This document shows, piece after piece, positions 27,678 through 37,253 of a DNA stretch of 64,000 nucleotides. The translations under genes and the position numbers were made by a program. How positions within the stretch are numbered: position 1 is the first letter of the stretch; each line of letters begins with the position of its first letter. Under the pieces are notes generated by a model. It saw nothing but the letters and a program-made list of their open reading frames with translations. It was not told the origin of the DNA and ran no database searches. The stretch is from Neptunicoccus cionae (GTDB lineage: Bacteria; Pseudomonadota; Alphaproteobacteria; Rhodobacterales; Rhodobacteraceae), in contig NZ_BMKA01000001.1 in the NCBI RefSeq assembly GCF_014643735.1, forward strand, positions 1,054,001 through 1,118,000. The letters are read 5' to 3'.

Positions 27678-29492
27678 ATGTCACGTCTGATCTGTAGAAC
27701 CCGTAGAATTGTAACTATTATGGCAGGGCTCGCCCTGATTGCACCGCAATTGGCCCTTGCAGCGCCCCAACATGGCCTCGCTATGTACGGCAAACCGGCC
27801 CTTCCGGCGGGGTATGAGTCGCTTCCATACACGAATCCTGACGCGCCGCAGGGGGGAACCGTTGTACTGGCGGAACCGGGCAGCTTTGACTCGCTCAATC
27901 CGTACATTTTGAAGGGGCAAGCGCCTTGGGGGATTCGCACCCATGTGGTGGAAAGCCTGCTCGGGCAAAGCTATGACGAACCGTTCACGCTGTACGGGCT
28001 GCTGGCCGAGACCGTTGAAACCGATGATGCGCGCTCTTGGGTGGAATTTACCCTGCGCGCGGAGGCACGGTTTTCAAACGGCGATCCGGTCACGCCACAG
28101 GATGTTATCTGGTCGTTTGAAACCTTGGGCGACAAAGGGCATCCGCGCTATCTGAACAGTTGGGACAAGGTGGCAAGTTCTGAAATCACCGGCCCGCGCA
28201 GTGTGAAGTTCACCTTTAACACGCCGGATCGGGAATTGCCGATGATCCTTGGCTTGCGCCCGGTGCTGCGCAAGGCGGATTGGGAGGATCGCCCCTTTGA
28301 GGAAAGCGGTTTGCAGCCGATCACCGGAACAGGGCCTTATGTGATTGATGAATTTGAAGCAGGGCGTTTCGTCAGTTTCAAACGGAATCGCGACTACTGG
28401 GGCAATGATCTGGGATTTAACGCGGGTAAGCACAATCTGGATGAGATCAAATACGATTACTACACCGATCAAAGCGTGATCTTTGAGGCATTCAAAGCAG
28501 GCGCGCTATCGGTCTTTCGTGAAGGCAACGCGCAACGCTGGTTGCAGGAGTATAACTTTCCGGCAGCGACCACGGGTGAGATCGTGAAATCCGAGATCCC
28601 ACACGCCAGACCGACAGGCATGACCGGATTTGTGATGAACACACGGCGCGAGATTTTTGCGGATATCCGTGTGCGCGATGCGATGATGCATGCGTTTAAC
28701 TTTGAATTCATCAACCAGGCCCTGAACGGCGGGGGGCTTCCACGGATTACCAGCTACTTTTCGAACAGTCAGCTTTCTATGAAGGACGGAGAAGCTGATG
28801 ACGCGGTGCACAGCCTCCTTGCACCGTTCAAGGACAGTTTGCCAACAGACGCCCTGACCGGATACCACCTGCCAAAATCCGACGGATCGGGGCGCAACCG
28901 GCGCAATCTGCGCAAAGCCGCGAAGTTGCTGGAGCAAGCTGGATGGACGGTGAACAATGGCGTTCTGGTCAATAACGCAGGAGAGCCGTTCACCTTTGAA
29001 ATCCTGTTGAAAAACACTGCCACCGAAAACGAAGCCATCATGGGTATCTTTGTGGATGCGCTTAAACGGCTTGGGATTGAGGCGCGATTGAAGCTGATTG
29101 ATCCGGTGCAACATCGCGAACGGCTGAAGGACTATGATTACGATATGGTCCATTTCACCCGCTATATGTCCCTGTCGCCGGGCAACGAACAGCGGCTTTA
29201 CTGGGGGCGGGACGGGGTCAACACGCCGGGCACCCGCAATTATATGGGAATGGATAGCGCGGCGGCAGATGCGATGATCGACACTATGCTGGAAACCCGC
29301 GACGCCGAGGTGTTCAATGCGGCTGTGCGGGCGTTGGACCGGGTTTTGACCACTGGACGATATGTGATCCCGATCTGGTATAATCCGGTCAGCTTTCTCG
29401 CCCATGATGCGAAGCTGCATTACCCCGAACGCCTGCCGGTTTACGGAGACTGGACCGGTTTCCTGCCAGATGTCTGGTGGTATCAGGATTAA
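27678..29492 (+). CDS. extracellular solute-binding protein of a peptide ABC transporter (OppA/YejA-like)
   Basis: 604 residues, SBP family 5. An N-terminal signal peptide ends near LALA-APQ (about residue 29) after an Arg-rich start (MSRLICRTRRIVT). The YejA-like core includes PQGGTVVLAEPGSFDSLNPY and GTGPYVIDEFEAGRFV. No permease or ATPase gene is adjacent, so it is an orphan receptor here or its partners lie elsewhere. ATG at 27678 was chosen from the signal peptide; the frame is open for 129 codons further upstream. Confidence 0.85.
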   Translation: MSRLICRTRRIVTIMAGLALIAPQLALAAPQHGLAMYGKPALPAGYESLPYTNPDAPQGGTVVLAEPGSFDSLNPYILKGQAPWGIRTHVVESLLGQSYDEPFTLYGLLAETVETDDARSWVEFTLRAEARFSNGDPVTPQDVIWSFETLGDKGHPRYLNSWDKVASSEITGPRSVKFTFNTPDRELPMILGLRPVLRKADWEDRPFEESGLQPITGTGPYVIDEFEAGRFVSFKRNRDYWGNDLGFNAGKHNLDEIKYDYYTDQSVIFEAFKAGALSVFREGNAQRWLQEYNFPAATTGEIVKSEIPHARPTGMTGFVMNTRREIFADIRVRDAMMHAFNFEFINQALNGGGLPRITSYFSNSQLSMKDGEADDAVHSLLAPFKDSLPTDALTGYHLPKSDGSGRNRRNLRKAAKLLEQAGWTVNNGVLVNNAGEPFTFEILLKNTATENEAIMGIFVDALKRLGIEARLKLIDPVQHRERLKDYDYDMVHFTRYMSLSPGNEQRLYWGRDGVNTPGTRNYMGMDSAAADAMIDTMLETRDAEVFNAAVRALDRVLTTGRYVIPIWYNPVSFLAHDAKLHYPERLPVYGDWTGFLPDVWWYQD

Positions 29493-29515
29493 GCCGCCCT
29501 TGTTTCAGGTATAAA

Positions 29516-29548
29516 AAAGCCCGCCGGTTACTGGACCGTGCGGGCTTT
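29516..29548. terminator. intrinsic terminator between convergent genes
   Basis: Stem AAAGCCCGC/GCGGGCTTT extended inward by CGGT/ACCG around a 6-nt loop. The T-rich 3' side follows the peptide-binding protein; A residues on the 5' side give the mirror form for the convergent SYLF gene. Confidence 0.85.
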
Positions 29549-29573
29549 CTCAAATTCTTGGCTCGTCGGGACC

Positions 29574-30128
29574 TTATGGGATGATCCGGTTGTATTTGGA
29601 CCCTTCGATCGAAATCCCGAGCAGGATACCAGCCTGATTAAACACAACCGCGTAAACCGCGTCGTCAATCGTGTTGTTGTCCACGCCAGCCGCGCCCGCG
29701 TTGTCAATCAGCGTGTATTCTACGTCTGCACCAAGGGTCCAGCCTGGCCGTTCACGGAATTTGCGCAAGTGATCGGAATCCATAAAAAACAGGGCCGAAG
29801 AATACTGTTGCGCACCGGCCTGCAGGCCATAGCTAGCGGCGAATACTTCGTAATAATCCACCGGCGCCTGCCCGATCAGCAGGGACCCTTTACCATACGC
29901 GCCCCCAACGATCAGACCGGCCTTCGTTACGGTCGGCATCATCAAGACACCGGCGGCGTTGGCCATTAGGGATCGTGTGAAGGGAAGTTCGGTTTGCATT
30001 TGTCGCACAGCCGCGCTGACGTCATCGTCGATTTTGAACCGTGCGTCGCTGCGTGTTCCGCCTGAACAGGCGCTCAATCCACCTGCGGTTGCACCCATCA
30101 AAAAAGTGCGCCTGCTCCATCCTGTCAT
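29574..30128 (-). CDS. SYLF (Ysc84-like) domain lipoprotein with twin-arginine-type signal
   Basis: 184 residues. The N-terminus has RRTFLM followed by a hydrophobic stretch and a lipobox LSAC (Cys21), suggesting Tat export and lipidation. The remainder is a SYLF domain (about 55-184) with the typical GVLMMPTVTKAGLIVGGAYGKG and ALFFMDS segments; SYLF domains bind lipid. The start has AGGAGA upstream. Function in bacteria unknown; an outer-membrane-associated stress role is a guess. Confidence 0.82.
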   Translation of the reverse strand: MTGWSRRTFLMGATAGGLSACSGGTRSDARFKIDDDVSAAVRQMQTELPFTRSLMANAAGVLMMPTVTKAGLIVGGAYGKGSLLIGQAPVDYYEVFAASYGLQAGAQQYSSALFFMDSDHLRKFRERPGWTLGADVEYTLIDNAGAAGVDNNTIDDAVYAVVFNQAGILLGISIEGSKYNRIIP

Positions 30129-30312
30129 GGGATGTCTCCTGATTACTGCTCAACCGGTCTGATGCCGGCCCTGCGGCGCATAATACGCGCTTTTGACAGC
30201 TCTGTCATCCCAATGCGGCCTTGTGCGCAACGTAAATGGCGGGAAATTGCTTTTAACTGGCTGGAGTTTGGGAAAACGGGTATCGAATCCACAAGAAATG
30301 AGGAGGAAGATC

Positions 30313-31416
30313 ATGTCAAACGGTCCATTGCACGGGGTCAGGATTGTGGAATTTGCCGGACTGGGGCCAACGCCTTTCGCGGCTATGACGCTGGCGGATA
30401 TGGGGGCAGAGGTAATCCGCATTCAGCGTCCGGGCCTGAAACATTTGATGGGGCTGAAGTATGACATTCTGGATCGGGGCCGCAGTTTTGTGGAACTGGA
30501 CCTGAAAGATGCGGACGATATTGACACGGTGAAGGCGCTGCTCGGTTCGGCTGATGCGTTAATTGAAGGCATGCGTCCGGGTGTGATGGAGCGTTTGGGG
30601 CTCGGCCCGGATGAGGTTTCCGCCCTGAACCCGCGGTTGGTTTATGGTCGGATGACCGGCTGGGGGCAAAGCGGACCGCTTGCCCATGCGGCGGGGCATG
30701 ACATCAATTATATTGCGCTGTCAGGCGCGCTGCATGCAATCGGGCCAAGGGATACACCAGTTATCCCATTGAACCTTATCGGAGATTTCGGTGGCGGTGG
30801 CATGTATATGGCCTATGGTATCGTCTGCGCACTGTTTGAAGCAACCCGCTCGGGATTGGGGCAGGTGGTGGATACGGCGATCACCGATGGCACGGCGCAT
30901 CTGATGTCGATGATTTATGCCATGCAGCAAGGAAATGCTTGGGAGGACCGGCGCGAGTCCAACATTCTGGACGGCGCGGCACCGTTTTATGGCGTCTATA
31001 AATGCGCTTGCGGAGGCCACGCGGCAGTCGGGGCTATCGAGCCTAAGTTTTATGCCGAATTGCTAGCGCGCATTGGTGCGGACGCGGAACTGGCGAAAAC
31101 CCAGATGGATCGCAGCACCTGGCCTGCGGTACGCGAAGAATTCGCAGCGATTTTTGCCACAAAAACCCGCGATGCGTGGAGCGATCTGTTGCTTGGGACT
31201 GATTCCTGTTATGCACCCGTACTGACCATTGCCGAGGCATATCACGCCCCGCATAACACGGCGCGCGGGCATTTCGGCAAAAAAGGTCAAATAGCCGAGC
31301 CAGCCCCCACTCCCAAGCTTTCGCGCACCCCCGGTTCCGTGCAAGACTGCTCTCAGAGTATTCCATTAAACGTGAAGGACGTGGTGCAAATATGGCAGGA
31401 AGCGCGCAAAAGCTGA
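30313..31416 (+). CDS. CaiB/BaiF family CoA-transferase, alpha-methylacyl-CoA racemase-like
   Basis: 367 residues. Family III CoA-transferase features: GVRIVEFAGLGPTPFAAMTLADMGAEVIR at the N-terminus, the RPGVMERLGLGP segment near 89-100, and the catalytic Asp region in YGRMTGWGQSGPLAHAAGHDINYIALSG (Asp near 140). AMACR-like members keep this His-Asp pair and epimerise 2-methylacyl-CoA. The start at 30313 is fixed by AGGAGG nine bases upstream. It overlaps the next gene by 25 nt. Confidence 0.88.
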   Translation: MSNGPLHGVRIVEFAGLGPTPFAAMTLADMGAEVIRIQRPGLKHLMGLKYDILDRGRSFVELDLKDADDIDTVKALLGSADALIEGMRPGVMERLGLGPDEVSALNPRLVYGRMTGWGQSGPLAHAAGHDINYIALSGALHAIGPRDTPVIPLNLIGDFGGGGMYMAYGIVCALFEATRSGLGQVVDTAITDGTAHLMSMIYAMQQGNAWEDRRESNILDGAAPFYGVYKCACGGHAAVGAIEPKFYAELLARIGADAELAKTQMDRSTWPAVREEFAAIFATKTRDAWSDLLLGTDSCYAPVLTIAEAYHAPHNTARGHFGKKGQIAEPAPTPKLSRTPGSVQDCSQSIPLNVKDVVQIWQEARKS

Positions 31417-32396
31417 CCGTAACGCTGGACGAGATCGAAGCGACGACGAAACAGGCGATGGTGAAACATGGTGCTGCGGATTGGATCGCAGCAGAAGTGG
31501 CCAAAGCGGTGCGCAAGGCAGAGGCTACGGGCAATCTGATTTGCGGGCTGTATTATCTGGAGAGTTATTGCGCGCAGTTGCGGTCCGGTCGGGTCAACGG
31601 GCAGATAGAGCCGGTCGTATCCAAGCCCAAACCTGCCAATGTCAAAGTGGATGCTGGGTTGGGTTTCGCCCAGCCAGCCTTTGCGCGTGGTCTGCCTGTT
31701 GCTGTTGAAACGGCGCAGGAAATGGGCACGGCGAGCCTTGCAATCTGTCATTCCCATACCTGCACATCGCTTGGGTATTTTACCGAACAAATTGCGCAAG
31801 CCGGTTTGATCGGGATCGGGTTTACCAATGCTTCGGCAGTCGTTTCCCCACCCGGCGGCAATGCAGCGGTGCTTGGGACCAACCCGATGGCGCTGGCGGT
31901 ACCGGCCAAGGATGGCGGCGTTGCCTTTCAGTTTGATCAATCAACCTCTGCTGTAGCTTTGGGAAAGATTACCATGGCAGCGAGCGCGGGGGAGTCTATC
32001 CCGCTCGGCTGGGCGGTGGATGCGGACGGCAACCCGACGCAGGACCCGAACGCGGCGCTTAAAGGTTCGCTGGTGTCGACCGGTGGCCATAAGGGCTGGG
32101 GGTTCGGTCTAATGGTAGAGGTTCTGGCCGCGGCCGTAACCGGATCAGTAAATTCGCTGGACGTTAAAGGACTGAAAGCGACTGATGGCGCCCCCCATAA
32201 TTTGGGGCAGTTTTACCTGCTGATTGATCCGAAAGGTTATTCCGGCGATGCCTTTTATGACCGTCTGGCCCGCGTGGCGGATGCGGTTGCAGACCAGCCG
32301 GGGGCCCGATTGCCGGGTGCCAAGCGTAAAATACCCACTGAGGTTTTAATAGATACGGCCCTGTGGACACGGTGTCAGGCGCTGATGGATCAATAA
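31392..32396 (+). CDS. Ldh/malate dehydrogenase-2 family oxidoreductase with altered active site
   Basis: 334 residues. The NAD(P)-binding core of the family is clear (GFTNASAVVSPPGGNAAVLGTNPMALAVP near 143-170; GGHKGWGFGLMVEVLAAA near 234-251). The usual active-site motif D-S-H-G-x-x-R near residue 45 is replaced: here the segment reads NLICGLYYLESY, losing the Ser, His and Arg used by characterised enzymes. The gene overlaps the CaiB/BaiF gene by 25 nt and is presumably co-translated. Reaction unknown; possibly a different keto/imino acid or a non-catalytic member. Confidence 0.75.
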   Translation: MAGSAQKLTVTLDEIEATTKQAMVKHGAADWIAAEVAKAVRKAEATGNLICGLYYLESYCAQLRSGRVNGQIEPVVSKPKPANVKVDAGLGFAQPAFARGLPVAVETAQEMGTASLAICHSHTCTSLGYFTEQIAQAGLIGIGFTNASAVVSPPGGNAAVLGTNPMALAVPAKDGGVAFQFDQSTSAVALGKITMAASAGESIPLGWAVDADGNPTQDPNAALKGSLVSTGGHKGWGFGLMVEVLAAAVTGSVNSLDVKGLKATDGAPHNLGQFYLLIDPKGYSGDAFYDRLARVADAVADQPGARLPGAKRKIPTEVLIDTALWTRCQALMDQ

Positions 32397-32411
32397 ACAG
32401 GTCGGGCGGGT

Positions 32412-33071
32412 TTAATTCCGCTCTGCGTTTCGTTTGGCGATCCGGCAGGTTTCGACAACTGGGCTTAAGGCCTTGCTGGAACCGCGCAACGGGAAACGCT
32501 CTGTTGTGCCATAGGCCAGCAATTTGATGTCGGCGTAATTTCCGGAAATCAGGCGGCTGAACACGGGGGATAGAGGTTCTTTTTCCTCTATTTCCCAATC
32601 CGTTGAAGTTGGATCGTAATGTGCGACGCCGGTGTAACCGAATGAGCTGAAATCCATAAACACCATCTCTGCCGGACCGTCATCGATGCCGGAAGGGATG
32701 GTTTTGATACCGCCGTCGTCATAAGGGATCGCTGCAACGATTCTGGCTGCTTCCTGATCTTCAGGGCTAAGCAAATCGCCAGCCTGTGCGCCGGTGTTTT
32801 CATCTTCGTCCAGCTTTGGCGGTGTATAGTCAAATCCCGGACGGTAGCGCATCACCATCCGCACGTTTTCAGCATCGCATTCAATCCGCAGGGCGAGCCA
32901 TTTTTCGCTTTCGCGGTTACAAAACAAAAGCGCAGTGGGTGCTGTTCCAAGGGCGTCAGAGGCTGGCACATGTTCCCAGACATCGCATTCTGCTCGTCGA
33001 TTAACAGTTTCGGCTTGCACAGAAGTGGCCGCCATTATGGCAAGGCATCCGGCACTCAGCAGCGTTTTCAT
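32412..33071 (-). CDS. secreted protein of unknown function
   Basis: 219 residues with a signal peptide (MKTLLSAGCLAIMAATSVQA, cleavage near 20). Cys pairs near 29 and 51 and Cys64 could form disulfides. I recognise no domain. It lies downstream of the small lipoprotein gene on the same strand (144-nt gap) and is convergent with the Ldh-family gene, 15 nt apart. Confidence 0.6.
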   Translation of the reverse strand: MKTLLSAGCLAIMAATSVQAETVNRRAECDVWEHVPASDALGTAPTALLFCNRESEKWLALRIECDAENVRMVMRYRPGFDYTPPKLDEDENTGAQAGDLLSPEDQEAARIVAAIPYDDGGIKTIPSGIDDGPAEMVFMDFSSFGYTGVAHYDPTSTDWEIEEKEPLSPVFSRLISGNYADIKLLAYGTTERFPLRGSSKALSPVVETCRIAKRNAERN

Positions 33072-33215
33072 AGATCAGTCCTTCTTGTCCCTGTCGCAAA
33101 TTGGTCGTTTTTGCAACAGCGCAAAAGCTAGGCGGTAAAGCACCGGAGATAAAGGGGTTTATGGAAGCAGCAGTGCAGCAGGGGCGAGGCGTGGTTTTTG
33201 TGCCGCGCCAAGCTG

Positions 33216-33584
33216 TCAACCACCAGTTGGGGGCAACATTTTATAACAACCGGTGCCAGAAAGCGTGCTCGACACCACACGGTTGTTTTGCAAGTCCGCC
33301 ACATAAAGACACTTCTGGTTCACGATCTGGTTGTCGTATCCCACCAACAGCATCACGCCGCCGATACGTTCATACTCCGGATGGCGCACCACGTAACTGT
33401 TGCGACGCTCCCAGACGGCTTGGGTTGAAGTGCTGCTGACGGGCGTGCCAAGGGACGCCATGACCTGTTCGACAGTCTTACCGTTATGCTGGGTCAGGCG
33501 CTGCTGTTTTTCCGCAGGGGTTTCACAGGCAGCCAGCGCCAGCACGGCAATAGAGAGTAGGGCAGGTTTCAAGGCGTTTCGCAT
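33216..33584 (-). CDS. small outer-membrane lipoprotein of unknown function
   Basis: 122 residues. Signal peptide with lipobox LAAC (Cys near 20; LLSIAVLALAAC), then a small domain containing GKTVEQVMASLGTP, reminiscent of the SmpA/OmlA-like fold start. The ATG at 33584 gives a normal lipoprotein signal; an in-frame start 14 codons upstream would precede it with charged residues. It follows parE by 78 nt. Confidence 0.65.
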   Translation of the reverse strand: MRNALKPALLSIAVLALAACETPAEKQQRLTQHNGKTVEQVMASLGTPVSSTSTQAVWERRNSYVVRHPEYERIGGVMLLVGYDNQIVNQKCLYVADLQNNRVVSSTLSGTGCYKMLPPTGG

Positions 33585-33662
33585 AACAGGTTCCGTTTCA
33601 TCGCGGCTGATCCTGATATAGTTCATATCAAAGGCAGGGCAATCCCGCTGCCCGCCAAAGGT

Positions 33663-35645
33663 TCAGAGGTCCAGTTCTTCCACAAACTGTGCGTTTTGCT
33701 GGATATATTCAAACCGCAGCTCGGGTTTTTTCCCCATCAGACGTTCCACCAGATCGGATGTTTCGCCCGGTTCGTCGTCATCCACAGACACGCGGATCAA
33801 CTGGCGGGTTTTGGGGTTCATCGTGGTCTCTTTCAGGTCAATGGCGTTCATTTCGCCCAGACCTTTGAACCGCGATACGTCGATTTTACCGCGCCCGCCC
33901 AAACCTTTAGCCAGCAAGCGGTCGCGTTCAGCCTCGTCCAGGACGTAGACGGTTTTGGCCCCTTGGGTCAGTTTGAACAGAGGCGGGCAGGCAAGGTACA
34001 GATGACCGCCATCCACCAGCGGGCGCATCTGGGTGAAGAAAAACGTCATCAAAAGCGCCGCAATATGGGCGCCATCCACATCCGCATCGGTCATGATGAT
34101 GATTTTTTCGTAGCGCAGGTCCTCGATGTTAAACCGCGTGCCCATGCCAACCCCAAGGGATTCGCAAAGATCACTGATTTCCTGATTGGAGGTCAGCTTA
34201 CCGCTGGCCGCACCAAGGACGTTCAGGATTTTACCTTTAAGCGGCAGCAGAGCCTGCGTTTTGCGATCTCTTGCGCCTTTGCCCGATCCCCCCGCAGAAT
34301 CACCTTCCACGATAAACAATTCAGTGCCGCTGCGGTCTTTGTTGGTGCAATCCACCAGTTTACCGGGCAGGCGCAGTTTCTTCGTTGCCGACTTGCGCTG
34401 TGTTTCTTTCTCAGCACGGCGGCGCATACGTTCTTCGGCCTTCAGCACCATATAATCAAGAATGGCGCCCGCCGCTTTGGTATCGGCAGCCAGCCAGTTG
34501 TCAAAATGGTCCCTTACAGAGTTTTCAACCAGCTTTTGCGCTTCAACCGTGGCCAGACGGTCTTTGGTCTGTCCCACAAATTTTGGTTCGCGGATAAAGA
34601 CTGACACAAGCGCACAGCCCCCGCCCATCACATCATCGCGGTTGATCTGGGTGGCTTTTTTGTTGCCGACAAGCTCGCCGTAAGCCTTGATGCCCTTAAG
34701 AACCGCAGCCCAGAAACCCGCTTCATGGGTGCCGCCTTCGGGGGTCGGGACCGTGTTGCAATAGGACTGCGTAAACGCATCCCGTGCGGGGGTCCAGTTG
34801 ATCGCCCAGTCCACATTGCCCACTTCACCAGCGCCGAATTTCTCGGCGAAATTCACATGGCCCGCAAACGGACGCTCGGAATATGTAGAGGACCCTTCAA
34901 GACGCTCTGCCAGATAATCCGCCAGACCGTTGGGAAAATGAAAGCTGTCGCTCGTGGGGGTGGTGTCATCTTTGCCAAGGCAGGACGGATCGCATTTCCA
35001 GCGAATTTCAACGCCGGAAAACAAATAGGCTTTGGACTTTGACATGTCGTAAAGCCGCTTGGCCTTGAACCGTGCTGCGGCCCCGAAAATCTCTGCGTCG
35101 GGGTGGAAGGTCACGGATGTGCCACGGCGGTTCTGGGTCGGTCCCAGCTTTTGCAGGGATCCTTGCGGGATGCCGCGGCTGAATTCCATTGCGAAAAGTT
35201 CACGGTTGCGGGCAACTTCGACACGGACATGATCGCTCAGCGCGTTGACAACCGAACTGCCGACCCCGTGCAAACCGCCCGATGTTTCATAGTTGTCGCC
35301 GTTGAATTTACCACCCGCATTCAGCGTACAGAAAATGATTTCTAACGCCGATTTGCTGGGGTCTTTGGGATGGGGATCAATCGGAATGCCGCGCCCGTTA
35401 TCCCGCACCGTAACCGAGAAATCTGCGTTCAGCTCAACTTCGATCCAGTTGGCGTGACCGGCGACTGCCTCGTCCATGGAGTTGTCCACGATCTCGGCAA
35501 CCATGTGATGGAGCGCGCGGTCATCTGTGCCGCCGATATACATGCCGGGGCGCAGGCGCACGTGCTCCATATCTTCCAGCACCTGAATGCTGGAGGCGTC
35601 GTAGGATTGTTCCGCTTTTTCACGGAAGAGATCATCTGCGGCCAT
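33663..35645 (-). CDS. parE: DNA topoisomerase IV subunit B
   Basis: ATPase subunit that with ParC decatenates daughter chromosomes; 660 residues. The GHKL ATPase domain has DNSMDEAVAG, RDNGRGIPIDPHP and GGLHGVGSSVVNALS; the Toprim domain has VEGDSAGGSGKGARDRKTQALLPLKGKI and DADVDGAHI. Length and motifs fit ParE rather than the longer GyrB. The ATG at 35645 was chosen over an upstream frame extension because MAADDLFREKAEQSYDASSI is family-typical. A 9-bp inverted repeat in its leader may affect expression. Confidence 0.93.
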   Translation of the reverse strand: MAADDLFREKAEQSYDASSIQVLEDMEHVRLRPGMYIGGTDDRALHHMVAEIVDNSMDEAVAGHANWIEVELNADFSVTVRDNGRGIPIDPHPKDPSKSALEIIFCTLNAGGKFNGDNYETSGGLHGVGSSVVNALSDHVRVEVARNRELFAMEFSRGIPQGSLQKLGPTQNRRGTSVTFHPDAEIFGAAARFKAKRLYDMSKSKAYLFSGVEIRWKCDPSCLGKDDTTPTSDSFHFPNGLADYLAERLEGSSTYSERPFAGHVNFAEKFGAGEVGNVDWAINWTPARDAFTQSYCNTVPTPEGGTHEAGFWAAVLKGIKAYGELVGNKKATQINRDDVMGGGCALVSVFIREPKFVGQTKDRLATVEAQKLVENSVRDHFDNWLAADTKAAGAILDYMVLKAEERMRRRAEKETQRKSATKKLRLPGKLVDCTNKDRSGTELFIVEGDSAGGSGKGARDRKTQALLPLKGKILNVLGAASGKLTSNQEISDLCESLGVGMGTRFNIEDLRYEKIIIMTDADVDGAHIAALLMTFFFTQMRPLVDGGHLYLACPPLFKLTQGAKTVYVLDEAERDRLLAKGLGGRGKIDVSRFKGLGEMNAIDLKETTMNPKTRQLIRVSVDDDEPGETSDLVERLMGKKPELRFEYIQQNAQFVEELDL

Positions 35646-35665
35646 AATTGCTCGATTCCTGCTGG

Positions 35666-35695
35666 CTCTTTGGTTGTGTGCATTAGACCAAAGAG
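35666..35695 (-). repeat. inverted repeat in the parE leader
   Basis: CTCTTTGGT (35666-35674) and ACCAAAGAG (35687-35695) form a perfect 9-bp stem with a 12-nt loop, 20 nt upstream of the parE start. No T-run follows on either strand, so an operator or leader hairpin is more likely than a terminator. Confidence 0.5.
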
Positions 35696-35739
35696 GGCGG
35701 GTCGGCGCAAGATGCAGAGTGGGTTTGAAACTGCCCCGT

Positions 35740-36165
35740 TCAGAGTGCGGCAACCGTTTGTTGTCCCACAGATCGGTAAGCGATTGATCCGATCCAACCA
35801 GCCAATGCCAGCGCGCTGAGTCCAAGACACAGATAAACCAGCGGATAGCTGTCGTTAAACTCCTTCAGAACCAACACGCCGATCAGATGCAGGCCGGCCC
35901 AAAGGAAGGCGGTGATCGTGAAAATCGGGGCAAGCCATGCCTCCAGTTCCTCGGATTCGGTGGTAGCGGTGCGCATTGCCTCCCCAAGACGCCCAGGAAC
36001 CAGGCCGACCAGAATAACAATCACAGCGCAGCAATAGGATGGAAGCAGCATTAACCGGATCAAAAGGTTCAGCGGATTGCTCTCGTCTCCCCAAGGCAAC
36101 AGCACAAAGACAGGCAACATCAATGACAGGGCAAAAAATGCGTAGTATCTAAAAAACAGGCTCAT
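35740..36165 (-). CDS. four-span inner-membrane protein, unknown function
   Basis: 141 residues with hydrophobic segments near 6-24, 35-58, 82-104 and 108-130. ATG at 36165 has GAGG five bases upstream, better than the start five codons earlier. No domain recognised. Its stop is 95 nt upstream of parE, same strand. Confidence 0.6.
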   Translation of the reverse strand: MSLFFRYYAFFALSLMLPVFVLLPWGDESNPLNLLIRLMLLPSYCCAVIVILVGLVPGRLGEAMRTATTESEELEAWLAPIFTITAFLWAGLHLIGVLVLKEFNDSYPLVYLCLGLSALALAGWIGSIAYRSVGQQTVAAL

Positions 36166-36296
36166 ACCAACCTCGGACACGTGAATTTACTTTAACTTAA
36201 AATTATTTAACCAAACGGTGGTGCCATTTAAGGGCCAGACTGTGGCAATTATAAGAAACCATTGCACCTTTTTTCCAGTTGCGCCATGACACCGTG

Positions 36297-37187
36297 ATGA
36301 AAAAGGCCGCTGTTTGTATCTTGTTTGTTCCCCCGATCCTGCTGGTTGCAAGTGCCGGCGGGGCGGTGCATCCGCTTGGTGACAGCCTTGCAGTGTTCCG
36401 CCTGTATCTCGGGTTTATCTCTTTGATCTGTGGTGGCGGGCTTTTTCTGTTAAACTGGCGTCGCAGCGGGCTTGGCGCAGCTGTCATGGCTGTTGCGGCC
36501 AGTGGCACAATTTTATGGAGCTATGATGCACCGCAGCCCGACGGTGATCTGCCTTACACGCACTATCAGAAAAATCTGCTCTATGTGCTCTACGATCCTG
36601 CCGAAATCATCGCCGACATTAAGCAGCAGAGCCCCGATTTTATCACGCTACAGGAAATGACCCCGCGCTCTGACGGGTTGATGGTGGCGCTAGAGGACGA
36701 CTATCCGACACAAAGTGTCTGTCTTGGCGAAGATGACCGGGGCATCGCGCTGGCAAGCCGGTTTGATATGGTACCGGACAGCCGCGTTTGTATGCCCGGC
36801 CACGGGTTGCTGGCAGTGCAGGTGGTAACGCCGGAAGGCCCGGTCTGGCTGGTGACATTGCATCTCCGCTGGCCGTTTCCGTTGGAACAGGCCGAACAAG
36901 TCACGCGGATTCTACCGGTCCTTGAAAAGTTAACAGGGCCTGTGGTGCTGGGGGGGGATTTTAACATGGTGCCTTGGTCCTACACGATGACGCGGATCGA
37001 AACGGCAACGCGAACCCAGCGGGTCGGGCGGACTGTCGATACCTTTCTGGTGGAGGGGCACGTGATGGTTCCAATAGACCATGTGCTTGCCCCCAAGGGG
37101 TGCGAAGGGCGGGTATCAACCCTTGATCTTCTGGGGTCCGACCATCATGGTGTGCTGGCACACTATCCACTAGGTGCCTGTCCCTAG
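36297..37187 (+). CDS. endonuclease/exonuclease/phosphatase family protein, membrane-anchored
   Basis: 296 residues. Two or three N-terminal spans (about 5-25, 33-50, 56-76) precede an EEP domain: QEMTPR near 115-120 (metal-binding Glu), GGDFNMVPWS near 220-229 (Asp/Asn) and the catalytic GSDHHGVLAH near the C-terminus. This arrangement is common in proteins of unknown substrate in Rhodobacterales; lipid or cyclic-phosphate hydrolysis are as likely as nuclease activity. ATG at 36297 follows a weak site. Confidence 0.78.
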   Translation: MKKAAVCILFVPPILLVASAGGAVHPLGDSLAVFRLYLGFISLICGGGLFLLNWRRSGLGAAVMAVAASGTILWSYDAPQPDGDLPYTHYQKNLLYVLYDPAEIIADIKQQSPDFITLQEMTPRSDGLMVALEDDYPTQSVCLGEDDRGIALASRFDMVPDSRVCMPGHGLLAVQVVTPEGPVWLVTLHLRWPFPLEQAEQVTRILPVLEKLTGPVVLGGDFNMVPWSYTMTRIETATRTQRVGRTVDTFLVEGHVMVPIDHVLAPKGCEGRVSTLDLLGSDHHGVLAHYPLGACP

Positions 37188-37253
37188 CTACGGTCGGGAA
37201 ATTTCTCCTGTCGGGCCGGTCACATCATCGAAACCGTTAACAGAGCAAGCCCT

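Noticed and set aside
36197-36210. TTAA-N6-TTAA in the 36.2 kb gap
   Set aside because: Wrong spacing in an AT-rich stretch where TTAA is expected by chance.
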